From positions 2,485,501 to 2,549,500 of the forward strand of contig NZ_CP006992.1 of assembly GCF_001542815.1 (NCBI RefSeq): a DNA stretch of 64,000 nt, written 5' to 3'. Positions 50,602-58,880 of this stretch are shown in pieces. The notes beneath the pieces were generated by a model, which was not told where the DNA came from, ran no database searches, and worked only from the letters and a program-made list of their open reading frames with translations. The first letter of the stretch is position 1. Each line of letters starts with the position of its first letter. A program made the translations under genes and the position numbers. Source of the DNA: Methylobacterium sp. AMS5 (GTDB lineage: Bacteria; Pseudomonadota; Alphaproteobacteria; Rhizobiales; Beijerinckiaceae).

Positions 50602-51228
50602 ATGAGAGATCCGGTCGATTACTTCCACAACTCGCTCGTGCCCATGGTGGTCGAGCAGTCGAGCCGCGGCGAACGCGCCTTCGACATCTACTCGCGGCTT
50701 CTGCGCGAGCGGATCATCTTCCTCACCGGTCCCGTCGAGGACCAGGGCGCGTCGCTGATCGTCGCCCAGCTTCTGTTCCTGGAAGCCGAGAACCCGAAGA
50801 AGGAAATCTCCTTCTACATCAACTCGCCCGGTGGCGTGGTGACCTCGGGCCTGTCGATCTACGACACGATGCAGTTCATCCGCTGCCCCGTCACGACGCT
50901 CTGCGTCGGCCAGGCCGCGTCGATGGGCTCGCTCCTGCTGGCCGCGGGTGAGGCCGGCCACCGCTTCGCCCTACCGAACGCCCGGATCATGGTGCACCAG
51001 CCCTCCGGCGGCTTCCAGGGTCAGGCCACCGACATCCTGATCCACGCCCGCGAGATCGAGGCGCTCAAGAAGCGCCTGAACGAGATCTACGTGAAGCATA
51101 CCGGCCGCGAGTACGAGACGATCCATCAGGCGCTCGAGCGGGACAACTTCATGACCGCCGACGCGGCCAAGGAGTTCGGCCTGATCGACGATATCCTGCA
51201 CAAGCGTCCCGAGCCGGCCGCCGCCTGA
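50602..51228 (+). CDS. clpP: ATP-dependent Clp protease proteolytic subunit
   Basis: 208 residues, normal for the family. Catalytic triad Ser107 (GQAASMGS), His132 (MVHQPSGG) and Asp181 (LERDNFM). Forms the tetradecameric chamber fed by ClpX or ClpA. The leader 50,471-50,601 holds an imperfect GC-rich hairpin at 50,552-50,581 and a weak sigma-32-like pair (CTTGCCG at 50,529 and ACCATCC at 50,547, 11 bases apart), so heat induction is possible but poorly supported by sequence. Confidence 0.97.
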   Translation: MRDPVDYFHNSLVPMVVEQSSRGERAFDIYSRLLRERIIFLTGPVEDQGASLIVAQLLFLEAENPKKEISFYINSPGGVVTSGLSIYDTMQFIRCPVTTLCVGQAASMGSLLLAAGEAGHRFALPNARIMVHQPSGGFQGQATDILIHAREIEALKKRLNEIYVKHTGREYETIHQALERDNFMTADAAKEFGLIDDILHKRPEPAAA

Positions 51229-51374
51229 GTAGGACCAGAAACCTGAGGCGCCCCGGGGCCGCTGGCCCGACCATGTCGGGTCATGCGTCCTTTGGGCGCC
51301 CGCCCCAGCCCATAGGCCGGTTGATCCCGAGCCGGCTGCATGATTGCATCGGGATGACAGTGCCTCAATCCCGA

Positions 51375-51413
51375 CGCATCCGCCCTGTGTGACTGTTTCT
51401 TTAGGCGGATGCG
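51375..51413. promoter_or_regulatory. Perfect 10-bp inverted repeat upstream of clpX
   Basis: Arms CGCATCCGCC (51,375-51,384) and GGCGGATGCG (51,404-51,413) with a 19-base T-rich spacer, ending 66 bp before the clpX start. It is not the CIRCE element. It may be an operator overlapping the clpX promoter or an mRNA hairpin. A second, weaker repeat (ATCCCGA...TCGGGAT) lies just upstream near 51,325-51,356. Confidence 0.45.
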
Positions 51414-51479
51414 CTTACATCGTATGAACGACGCGCGTGTCCTCCTGGCTGGGGCCGCGCCCGCGAACCGGAGACCGAC

Positions 51480-52751
51480 ATGAGCAAGACAGGCGGCAAC
51501 GACTCGAAGAGCACGCTGTACTGCTCGTTCTGCGGCAAGAGCCAGCACGAGGTTCGCAAGCTGATTGCGGGCCCGACGGTGTTCATCTGCGACGAGTGCG
51601 TCGAGCTGTGCATGGACATCATCCGCGAGGAATCGAAGTCCTCGCTGGTGAAGTCCCGCGACGGGGTGCCGACCCCCAAGGAGATCCGGCGCGTCCTCGA
51701 CGACTATGTCATCGGCCAGGACTTCGCCAAGAAGGTTCTCTCGGTCGCCGTGCACAACCACTACAAGCGGCTGGCCCACGCGACGAAGCACAACGACGTC
51801 GAACTGGCCAAATCCAACATCATGCTGATCGGGCCGACGGGCTCCGGCAAGACGCTGCTCGCGCAGACGCTCGCCCGCATCCTCGACGTGCCCTTCACCA
51901 TGGCCGACGCCACCACGCTGACCGAAGCGGGCTATGTCGGTGAGGACGTCGAGAACATCATCCTCAAGCTGCTCCAGGCCTCCGACTACAACGTCGAGCG
52001 GGCGCAGCGCGGCATCGTCTACATCGACGAGATCGACAAGATCTCCCGCAAGTCGGACAACCCCTCGATCACCCGCGACGTCTCGGGCGAGGGCGTGCAG
52101 CAGGCGCTCCTGAAGATCATGGAAGGCACCGTCGCCTCCGTGCCTCCGCAGGGCGGCCGCAAGCACCCGCAGCAGGAGTTCCTGCAGGTCGACACCACGA
52201 ACATCCTGTTCATCTGCGGCGGCGCCTTCGCGGGCCTCGAGCGCATCATCTCCCAGCGCGGCAAGGGAACCTCGATCGGCTTCGGCGCCAGCGTCCAGGC
52301 GCCCGACGATCGCCGCACCGGTGAGGTGTTCCGCTCGGTCGAACCCGAGGATCTGCTGAAGTTCGGCTTGATCCCGGAATTCGTCGGCCGTCTGCCGGTT
52401 CTGGCGACGCTGGAGGATCTCGATGAGGAGGCCCTCAAGAAGATCCTGCAGGAGCCCAAGAACGCGCTGGTCAAGCAGTACCAGCGGCTGTTCGAGATGG
52501 AGAATGTCGAGCTGACCTTCCAGGACGAGGCGCTCAGCCTCGTCGCCCGCAAGGCCATCGAGCGCAAGACCGGCGCCCGCGGCCTGCGCTCGATCCTGGA
52601 GACCATCCTCCTCGATACGATGTACGACCTGCCGGGCCTCGATTCCGTCGAGCAGGTGGTCATCGGGCCGGAGGTGGTGGAGGGCAAATCCAGGCCGCTC
52701 TTCATCCATGGCGACCGCAACAAGGAAGCCCCGGCCAGCGTCAGCGCCTGA
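51480..52751 (+). CDS. clpX: ATP-dependent Clp protease ATP-binding subunit ClpX
   Basis: 423 residues. N-terminal zinc-binding domain with C15, C18, C37 and C40; Walker A GPTGSGKT at 118-125; pore loop GYVG at 151-154; Walker B 'IVYIDEID' near 179-186; RKH pore loop at 227-229; and the ClpP-docking IGF loop at 266-268. It unfolds tagged substrates and passes them to ClpP. The start at 51,480 has GGAGACCGAC upstream. The 251-bp gap after clpP with the inverted repeat suggests an independent promoter. Confidence 0.98.
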   Translation: MSKTGGNDSKSTLYCSFCGKSQHEVRKLIAGPTVFICDECVELCMDIIREESKSSLVKSRDGVPTPKEIRRVLDDYVIGQDFAKKVLSVAVHNHYKRLAHATKHNDVELAKSNIMLIGPTGSGKTLLAQTLARILDVPFTMADATTLTEAGYVGEDVENIILKLLQASDYNVERAQRGIVYIDEIDKISRKSDNPSITRDVSGEGVQQALLKIMEGTVASVPPQGGRKHPQQEFLQVDTTNILFICGGAFAGLERIISQRGKGTSIGFGASVQAPDDRRTGEVFRSVEPEDLLKFGLIPEFVGRLPVLATLEDLDEEALKKILQEPKNALVKQYQRLFEMENVELTFQDEALSLVARKAIERKTGARGLRSILETILLDTMYDLPGLDSVEQVVIGPEVVEGKSRPLFIHGDRNKEAPASVSA

Positions 52752-52765
52752 CCGGCAAACATCCG

Positions 52766-52799
52766 GGGCCGCACGGTTTTTGAGCCGGCGGCCCTTTTT
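52766..52799 (+). terminator. Rho-independent terminator of clpX
   Basis: Outer stem GGGCCGC (52,766-52,772) with GCGGCCC (52,788-52,794), extra inner CGG/CCG pairs, then five T. Lies 14 bases after the clpX stop. Confidence 0.85.
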
Positions 52800-52819
52800 C
52801 GTTCCGGGGGGTGCCCGCG

Positions 52820-52848
52820 CTTGAAAGCGCCCGCCGCAACGACCATTT
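52820..52848 (+). promoter_or_regulatory. Sigma-32-type heat-shock promoter for lon
   Basis: CTTGAAA at 52,820-52,826 and ACCATTT at 52,842-52,848, separated by 15 bases. The E. coli heat-shock consensus is CTTGAAA, 11-16 bases, CCCATnT, so the -35 is perfect and the -10 differs at one position. It lies 170 bp before the lon start and after the clpX terminator. Confidence 0.65.
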
Positions 52849-53018
52849 CAGGCTCAACGCAGGGCTCCACGCTTCATCCCCCGAAAGGTCGGGCCCGCGC
52901 CACCAGCCGCAAACTGATTATCCGCTTCCGACCCTTCGCGGCCCGGTCGGCACCTGGCAGGATGCTTGCTCGCCGTTGAGGAGCGACTGCCCGGCGTCAA
53001 CACATAAGGGAAGAACCC

Positions 53019-55439
53019 ATGACCCAGTCGAAATCGCGCCAGCCGGTCGTTCCCGGTTCGACGGGCTCCTACGCCGTCCTGCCGCTGCGCGACATCGTCG
53101 TCTTTCCGCACATGATCGTGCCCCTGTTCGTGGGCCGCGAGAAGTCGATCCGCGCGCTCGAAGAGGCCGTGCGCTCGGACCGTCACATCCTGCTCGCGAC
53201 CCAGATCAACGCCAGCGACGACGATCCGGCCACCGACGCGATCTACACGATCGGTACGCTCGCCTCCGTGCTACAGCTCCTCAAGCTGCCCGACGGCACC
53301 GTGAAGGTGCTGGTCGAGGGCGCCGGCCGTGCGCAGATCGAGTCCTTCGTGCGCTCGGACGAGTATTACGAGGCGCAGGCTCTCACGCTCACCGATGACC
53401 TCGGCGACCGCGTCGAGGCCGAGGCGCTCGCCCGCTCGGTGATCTCCGAGTTCGAGAACTACGTAAAGCTCAACAAGAAGATCTCCCCCGAGGTCGTCTC
53501 CGCCGTCACGCAGATCGACGAGCCGTCCAAGCTCGCCGACACCGTCGGCTCGCACCTCGCGGTCAAGATCGCCGACAAGCAGGCGATCCTCGAAATCCCC
53601 ACGGTGGCGCAGCGCCTTGAGCGCGTGCTGTCGCTGATGGAGAGCGAGATCTCCGTGTTGCAGGTGGAGAAGCGCATCCGCACCCGCGTCAAGCGGCAGA
53701 TGGAGAAGACCCAGCGCGAGTACTACCTCAACGAGCAGATGAAGGCGATTCAGAAGGAACTCGGCGACGAGGATGGTCGCGACGAGCTGGCCGAGCTGGA
53801 AGACAAGATCGAGAAGACCAAGCTGACGAAGGAGGCCCGCGAGAAGGCCACCGCCGAGCTGAAGAAGCTGCGGCAGATGTCGCCGATGTCGGCCGAGGCC
53901 ACGGTCGTGCGCAACTACCTCGACTGGATGCTCGGCATCCCGTGGGGCAAGCGCTCGAAGATCAAGAAGGACCTGCTCGGGGCCCAACAGGTCCTCGACT
54001 CGGATCACTTCGGCCTCGACAAGGTCAAGGACCGGATCGTCGAGTACCTCGCCGTGCAGCAGCGGGCGAACAAGCTCACCGGCCCGATCCTCTGCCTCGT
54101 CGGCCCGCCCGGCGTCGGCAAGACCTCGCTCGGCAAGTCGATCGCCAAGGCCACGGGCCGCGAATTCGTCCGGATGTCGCTCGGCGGCGTGCGTGACGAG
54201 GCCGAGATCCGCGGTCACCGTCGGACCTATATCGGTTCGATGCCCGGCAAGATCGTCCAGTCGATGCGCAAGGCCAAGACCTCGAACCCGCTCATCCTGC
54301 TCGACGAGATCGACAAGATGGGCATGGACTTCCGCGGCGATCCGTCTGCGGCGCTCCTCGAGGTTCTCGATCCGGAGCAGAACGCGACCTTCAATGACCA
54401 TTACCTCGAGGTCGATTACGACCTGTCGAACGTGATGTTCGTGACGACGGCGAACACGCTCAACATCCCCGGCCCGCTCATGGACCGGATGGAGGTGATC
54501 CGTATCGCCGGCTACACCGAGGAGGAGAAGCTCCAGATCGCCCGTCGTCACTTGATCCCCGAGGCGGTCAAGAAGCACGGGCTCACCCCCGACGAGTGGT
54601 CGATCACCGATGACGGCCTGATGATGCTCATCCGCCGCTACACGCGGGAGGCGGGCGTCCGCAACCTGGAGCGCGAGATCTCCAACCTGATCCGTAAGGC
54701 GGTGAAGGAGATCCTGATCACCAAGGTGAAGCAGGTCGAGGCCAACCCCGAGACGCTGCCGGAATTCTTGGGGCCCCCGAAGTTCCGCTACGGCGAGATC
54801 GACGCGGACGATCAGGTCGGCGTGGTCACGGGTCTGGCCTGGACCGAGGTGGGCGGCGAGTTGCTGACCATCGAGGGCGTCATGATGCCCGGCAAGGGCA
54901 AGATGACGGTCACGGGCAACCTGCGCGACGTGATGAAGGAATCGATTTCGGCGGCGGCGTCCTACGTCCGCTCGCGGGCCATCGATTTCGGCATCGAGCC
55001 GCCGCTGTTCGAGCGCCGGGACATCCACGTCCACGTTCCGGAGGGGGCGACCCCGAAGGACGGTCCGTCGGCCGGCATCGCCATGGCCACCGCGATCATC
55101 TCGACGCTCACCGGCATCCCGGTGCGCCGCGATGTGGCGATGACCGGCGAGGTGACCCTGCGCGGTCGCGTCCTGCCGATCGGCGGCCTGAAGGAGAAGC
55201 TGCTCGCCGCACTCCGCGGCGGCATCAAGACGGTGATGATCCCGGAAGAGAACGCCAAGGACATCGCCGAGGTGCCCGACAGCGTGAAGAACGGTCTGGA
55301 GATCATCCCCGTCTCGCGGATGGATCAGGTGCTGCAGCACGCCCTCGTGCGCCAGCCCGAGCCCATCGAGTGGGACGAACCCCTCCCGGCCAAAACGCCG
55401 AAGCGGGATGAGGACGGCGCGGCGGTCCTCGCCCACTGA
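53019..55439 (+). CDS. lon: ATP-dependent protease Lon
   Basis: 806 residues, normal for bacterial LonA. N-terminal substrate-binding domain (about 18-215, starting at 'AVLPLRDIVVFP'), a helical linker, an AAA+ domain with Walker A GPPGVGKT at 362-369, and a C-terminal protease domain with catalytic Ser684 (PKDGPSAG) and Lys727 (GGLKEK). It degrades misfolded and short-lived regulatory proteins in the cytoplasm. The ATG at 53,019 follows AAGGGAAG at the right distance. A sigma-32-like promoter lies upstream and a terminator follows the stop, so it is probably a single-gene heat-shock unit. Confidence 0.98.
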   Translation: MTQSKSRQPVVPGSTGSYAVLPLRDIVVFPHMIVPLFVGREKSIRALEEAVRSDRHILLATQINASDDDPATDAIYTIGTLASVLQLLKLPDGTVKVLVEGAGRAQIESFVRSDEYYEAQALTLTDDLGDRVEAEALARSVISEFENYVKLNKKISPEVVSAVTQIDEPSKLADTVGSHLAVKIADKQAILEIPTVAQRLERVLSLMESEISVLQVEKRIRTRVKRQMEKTQREYYLNEQMKAIQKELGDEDGRDELAELEDKIEKTKLTKEAREKATAELKKLRQMSPMSAEATVVRNYLDWMLGIPWGKRSKIKKDLLGAQQVLDSDHFGLDKVKDRIVEYLAVQQRANKLTGPILCLVGPPGVGKTSLGKSIAKATGREFVRMSLGGVRDEAEIRGHRRTYIGSMPGKIVQSMRKAKTSNPLILLDEIDKMGMDFRGDPSAALLEVLDPEQNATFNDHYLEVDYDLSNVMFVTTANTLNIPGPLMDRMEVIRIAGYTEEEKLQIARRHLIPEAVKKHGLTPDEWSITDDGLMMLIRRYTREAGVRNLEREISNLIRKAVKEILITKVKQVEANPETLPEFLGPPKFRYGEIDADDQVGVVTGLAWTEVGGELLTIEGVMMPGKGKMTVTGNLRDVMKESISAAASYVRSRAIDFGIEPPLFERRDIHVHVPEGATPKDGPSAGIAMATAIISTLTGIPVRRDVAMTGEVTLRGRVLPIGGLKEKLLAALRGGIKTVMIPEENAKDIAEVPDSVKNGLEIIPVSRMDQVLQHALVRQPEPIEWDEPLPAKTPKRDEDGAAVLAH

Positions 55440-55465
55440 TCCTCTCGCCCGTATCGAACGGACGA

Positions 55466-55497
55466 AGCCCCCGGAGCGCCGCTCCGGGGGCTTTTTC
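55466..55497 (+). terminator. Rho-independent terminator of lon
   Basis: 13-bp perfect stem (55,466-55,478 with 55,482-55,494), 3-base loop and a T-run at 55,493-55,497. Placed 26 bases after the lon stop. Confidence 0.92.
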
Positions 55498-55531
55498 GTG
55501 CGCCAGTCAGGGGAAGAGCGCGAGCCCGGCC

Positions 55532-55560
55532 TTGCGCAGCCGCAATCCCTTCCGTAACGC
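55532..55560 (+). promoter_or_regulatory. Possible promoter of tRNA-Val
   Basis: TTGCGC at 55,532-55,537 and TAACGC at 55,555-55,560 with a 17-base spacer, 16 bases before the tRNA. The -10 is weak. Confidence 0.35.
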
Positions 55561-55576
55561 TTCGCGGCGCCGGTTC

Positions 55577-55652
55577 GGGCGGTTAGCTCAGTTGGTAGAG
55601 CGTCTCCTTTACACGGAGAGGGTCGGGGGTTCGAGTCCCTCACCGCCCACCA
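55577..55652 (+). tRNA. tRNA-Val (anticodon UAC)
   Basis: 76 nt including CCA. Acceptor arms GGGCGGT/ACCGCCC, D arm with AGCTCAGTTGGTAGAGC, anticodon stem TCTCC/GGAGA with loop TTTACAC giving TAC, and T arm GGGGGTTCGAGTCCCT. Reads GTA and other GTN codons. Confidence 0.97.
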
Positions 55653-55833
55653 ATCCGGAAGCAGGATGGTCCAGAGGCGGCCGTGATGATGCGTGCCGGC
55701 CCGGATGGGTGTCTCCCGCCGGAACATCCTTGTCGAGAAGTTCGTCCGCGATGGATGCGGGCATGCTCCTTGGCTGAACATTCCGCTCAGGAATCATGCG
55801 GACGAACCGCATTATCCGGTGCAGGCGAACACT

Positions 55834-55914
55834 GAGTGTCTCTCAAAAAGCTCCCGCCGCGCTGTCATCGCCAGAACGAGTACGGTCAGAGACCCGGCGT
55901 TTCGTGAGGCACTC
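55834..55914. repeat. 81-bp palindromic intergenic element, copy 2
   Basis: Inverted-orientation relative of 42,559-42,639, also 81 bp. Ends GAGTGTCTCTCA and GAGGCACTC form terminal inverted repeats. More diverged internally than copy 1, so an older or decayed insertion. Confidence 0.6.
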
Positions 55915-55951
55915 TGAAACCAGAGGCCCCCTCCGCGTTCCTCGTTCAGAC

Positions 55952-56074
55952 ATGAGCGGGAAGCGACATGGAAGGTGGGCTGACTGGCTCGGTCTCATCG
56001 CCGGCATCCTGGGGTTGAGCGGCGTCGGCTATCTGTTTGCGGCCTGGGCGAAGGCGCGGAGGGAGCCGCTCTGA
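55952..56074 (+). CDS. Possible 40-residue single-pass membrane peptide
   Basis: An ATG at 55,952 opens a short frame: a basic N-terminus (MSGKRHGRW), one hydrophobic segment at about residues 13-33 (LGLIAGILGLSGVGYLFAAWA) and a basic C-terminus. There is no convincing ribosome site. The composition is typical of small inner-membrane peptides, but the length makes chance likely. Confidence 0.25.
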   Translation: MSGKRHGRWADWLGLIAGILGLSGVGYLFAAWAKARREPL

Positions 56075-56683
56075 AACCTGTCGCACCGTAGGGGAGGGGC
56101 CCTGGACCCTGCCGCGCGGTTCACCTCGAAGCGAGCGACGCCTGCCGATGGCGCGGGTCGTAGCGGTTCGACGGATCCCGCGCTGCCGCATTGTCATTGT
56201 CGCCGGGCTGAAGGCTCGTGTTTCCGGCCCGGTCAGTCTTCGCTTTCCCGCGCAGCAACAGCGGCACGATGCGCGTCGAGCGTCGGTGGATCCAGGCCTC
56301 GTGCCGGCGGCGCAGGGGACGTCCGTACTGGACGGTTTCTCTTCCACACATGGTCATTCTTCACGGTGACATCTGACTGACGGGCCCCGGACGCTAACCG
56401 CGAACTGTCTCGACGCATTGACTGGGCGTCCCAAAATTCGCGCCGCAGCGCTTTGCCGCACGGTCGCGACGCGGTTGCAACGCGATCAAGGCCTGGTCTG
56501 ATCAGCTGCGGCACCCGCATCGGCGATGAAACGCCTACATTCGACGCAGTTTTTTTGCACTGCCGAAGCGCCGATGCGGATGAATTGCCCCGGCTGAGCC
56601 GCTCAACCCTTTGGTGCAGAAGAAGGCGCATGTCGGCGCCCGCTGCGTTGCGCCGGTTCGACAGAGGGTACCGGCGCGCCGGA
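56075..56683. other. Gene-free stretch before the glycosyltransferase
   Basis: About 600 bp in which short frames on both strands have no recognisable product, skewed composition and no ribosome sites. A T-rich tract at 56,550-56,556 locally lowers GC. I see no RNA gene, repeat array or clear promoter. Confidence 0.5.
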
Positions 56684-57922
56684 ATGACGGATTTTCTGTT
56701 CGTTCACGACCACTTCCCAGGGCCGTTCGGCTTTCTTGCCGAGGCGCTGATGGATCGAGGACATCGCTGCGCGGCGATCGCCGGAGAGGCGGCACCGGGC
56801 TTGGCCGGCTTGCCGATCCTGCGGTGGCGTCCGGGGCGGAAGGTGACGCCGGGCCTGTTCCCGCTGGCCCATCCGACCGAATCGGCGTTCATCAACGCCA
56901 CCGCCGCCCTGCGATGCGCCCTCGAATTGCGCAAGCACGGCTTCGATCCGGGCGTCATCGTCGGGCATCCGGGGCGCGGGGAATCGCTGCTGCTCAACCA
57001 AGTGTTCCCCCGCGCGCGTCGGCTCGCCTATGCGCCGTATTACCGGGCGGACGGGGATGCGCTCGGCTTCGATTCCGAGTGGACGCGCCCCCCAAACCTC
57101 GAAGACCGCGTACGCGACCGCGCCGGGAACGCGGCGCTGGCCATGGCCTATGCCGAGGCCGAACGGCTGGTCTGCCCGACGGAGTTCCAGCGCAGCCTGC
57201 TGCCGGCGGGTTTGCGGGCGCAGGCCAGCGTGATTCACGAAGGCATCGATACGGACGAGGTCCGTTACGACCCCCATGCCGTCGTGCAACTGCCGAACGG
57301 GCGCAAGCTGACCAAGGCCCGGCCGGTCATCACCTTCATCGCCCGGCAATTGGAGCCGCTGCGCGGTTTCCCGACCTTCATGCGCGCTCTGCCGGCGCTG
57401 CTCGAAGCCGTGCCCCAGGCCGAGATTCTGGTGGTCGGGAGCGACGGGCGCCGTGATGCCGCGGCAAAGGGGGCCCAACCCCAGACGTGGAAGGAGCGCC
57501 TGCTGGCCGAGCTGGACGGCCGGCTCGATCGCGATCGCCTCCACTTTCTCCCCCGCCTCACGCATGAGGAAATGGTGGCCGCCCTCTCCGTGGCTACGGC
57601 GCATGTCGCCTACACCTATCCCTTCTCGCTCTCGCGGGTCTTCCTGAAGGCGATGGCATGCGAATGCCTCGTGATCGCCTCGGACACCGCGCCGGTGCGG
57701 GAGGTGGTGCGGGACGGGGTGAACGGGATCGTCCGCGATTTCTTCGATGCCGACGCGCTGGCGGAGGCGCTCATCGATGCCTGCCGCGCGCCCGAACGGT
57801 GGCGGCCCCTGCGGGAGGCGGCCCGGCGAACGGTGATCGAGCGCTACGACCGGCGGCGTCACTGCTTGCCGACCTGGCTCGCGCTCCTGAGCTACCTTGC
57901 CGACGCGCCGGCCCGTGCCTGA
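56684..57922 (+). CDS. Glycosyltransferase family 4 protein
   Basis: 412 residues from the ATG at 56,684, where the Rossmann strand FLFVHDHFPGPFG begins; the frame is open upstream but lacks a GT-like sequence. GT-B fold: N-terminal acceptor domain with 'GHPGRGE' (94-100), C-terminal donor domain starting 'VITFIARQLEPLRGF' (215-229) and the nucleotide-sugar region 'FLKAMACECLVIASDTAPVRE' (320-340; E-x7-E reduced to a Lys/Ala variant at its start). It transfers an activated sugar, probably to a polysaccharide or lipid acceptor. The polysaccharide-type ABC permease at the right edge is about 6 kb away, so a link is only suggestive. Ends 10 bp from convergent egtD. Confidence 0.85.
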   Translation: MTDFLFVHDHFPGPFGFLAEALMDRGHRCAAIAGEAAPGLAGLPILRWRPGRKVTPGLFPLAHPTESAFINATAALRCALELRKHGFDPGVIVGHPGRGESLLLNQVFPRARRLAYAPYYRADGDALGFDSEWTRPPNLEDRVRDRAGNAALAMAYAEAERLVCPTEFQRSLLPAGLRAQASVIHEGIDTDEVRYDPHAVVQLPNGRKLTKARPVITFIARQLEPLRGFPTFMRALPALLEAVPQAEILVVGSDGRRDAAAKGAQPQTWKERLLAELDGRLDRDRLHFLPRLTHEEMVAALSVATAHVAYTYPFSLSRVFLKAMACECLVIASDTAPVREVVRDGVNGIVRDFFDADALAEALIDACRAPERWRPLREAARRTVIERYDRRRHCLPTWLALLSYLADAPARA

Positions 57923-57932
57923 GCGCCGCGGG

Positions 57933-58880
57933 CTATGGCGCCTGGAACAGGTGAAGGCTGAAGCCGCTATCCTCGTCGACCCAGAGGCGGACCGGCTCCC
58001 AGCCCTGCGCCGAGGCCAGGGTCCGAAACGTGTCCGGCGCGTATTTATGGGAGGTGTCGGTGCGGATGCTCTCGCCGGGCGCGAAGCGGATCGTCCGGTC
58101 GCCGAGCCGGTAGGCGCCGGTCCGGGTTGCCACCAGATGGGCTTCCACCCGGAACGGGTCGTCGGCAAGCCGTGCCTCGTGACGGAAATTCCCCCGGTCG
58201 AAATCGCTACCGAGTTCCCGGTTCATCCGCTCGATCAGGTTGAGGTGCAGCGCGGCCATCAGGCCGCCCGCCGCCCCATAGGCGCGGCGCAGGCGGGCCG
58301 GATCGTGCGTCGGATCGGCCCCGACCAGGAAGTGGCTCGGCCCCAGCGTATCCCGCGCCCGCGCCAGGAAGCCCTCCGCCTGTTCCGGCGTGAAGTTGCC
58401 GATGCTGGTGCCGGGAAAGAAGCCGAGGACCGGCGGCACAGCGGCTCCCGGCGGCAGGCGGATCGGCTTGGAGTAATCGGCGCAGACCGGAAGCATCGGC
58501 ACGTCCGGATAATCCGGGGCGAGGCGCGCGATCGCCGCTTCGAGATAGGCCCCGGAAATGTCGAGGGCGAGGTAGGCGGCCGGCGCCTCCAGGGCGTCGA
58601 GCAGGGTGCGGATCTTCCGGCTCGCGCCGCTGCCGAACTCCACGACGCTGACGCCCGGGCCGACCAGCGCTGCCACCTCTGCCGCGACCCGCGGCAGAAG
58701 CGCCATTTCCCGCTTCGTCGGGTAGTAGTCCGGATGCGCGCAGATTCGGTCGAACAGATCCGAACCGCTCTCGTCCCAGAGGTATTTTCCGGGCAGGGTC
58801 TTCACCGCGCCCGAGAGGCCGGCGAGGGCGTCCCGAAGGAACTCGGCGCGCTCGCTGGCCGCTGCCTCCGCCGCGCTCAT
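57933..58880 (-). CDS. egtD: EgtD-type L-histidine N-alpha-methyltransferase (substrate uncertain)
   Basis: 315 residues. EgtD trimethylates histidine to hercynine with three SAM in ergothioneine synthesis. Family marks: 'YLWDESGSDLFD' (33-44), 'YYPTKRE' (52-58), SAM motif 'EFGSGASRK' (81-89), 'FPGTSIGNF' (155-163) with Asn162, Tyr201, and 'NRELGSDFD' (220-228). Where Mycobacterium EgtD has Glu282-x-Ser284 contacting the imidazole, this protein has Asp275-x-Ser277. The start at 58,880 overlaps the stop of the upstream methyltransferase gene (ATGA), so they are co-translated. The expected partner egtB is absent; a GntA-like protein heads the operon instead. Either ergothioneine synthesis uses an egtB elsewhere or this paralogue acts on another amino acid. 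Confidence 0.88.
   Translation of the reverse strand: MSAAEAAASERAEFLRDALAGLSGAVKTLPGKYLWDESGSDLFDRICAHPDYYPTKREMALLPRVAAEVAALVGPGVSVVEFGSGASRKIRTLLDALEAPAAYLALDISGAYLEAAIARLAPDYPDVPMLPVCADYSKPIRLPPGAAVPPVLGFFPGTSIGNFTPEQAEGFLARARDTLGPSHFLVGADPTHDPARLRRAYGAAGGLMAALHLNLIERMNRELGSDFDRGNFRHEARLADDPFRVEAHLVATRTGAYRLGDRTIRFAPGESIRTDTSHKYAPDTFRTLASAQGWEPVRLWVDEDSGFSLHLFQAP

Noticed and set aside
56233..56631. Minus-strand frame of about 130 codons upstream of the glycosyltransferase
   Set aside because: No ribosome site, no recognisable domain, and composition like non-coding GC-rich DNA.
57933..58880. Calling a complete ergothioneine pathway
   Set aside because: No egtB, egtC or egtE homologue is in the window, and a substrate-contact residue differs.
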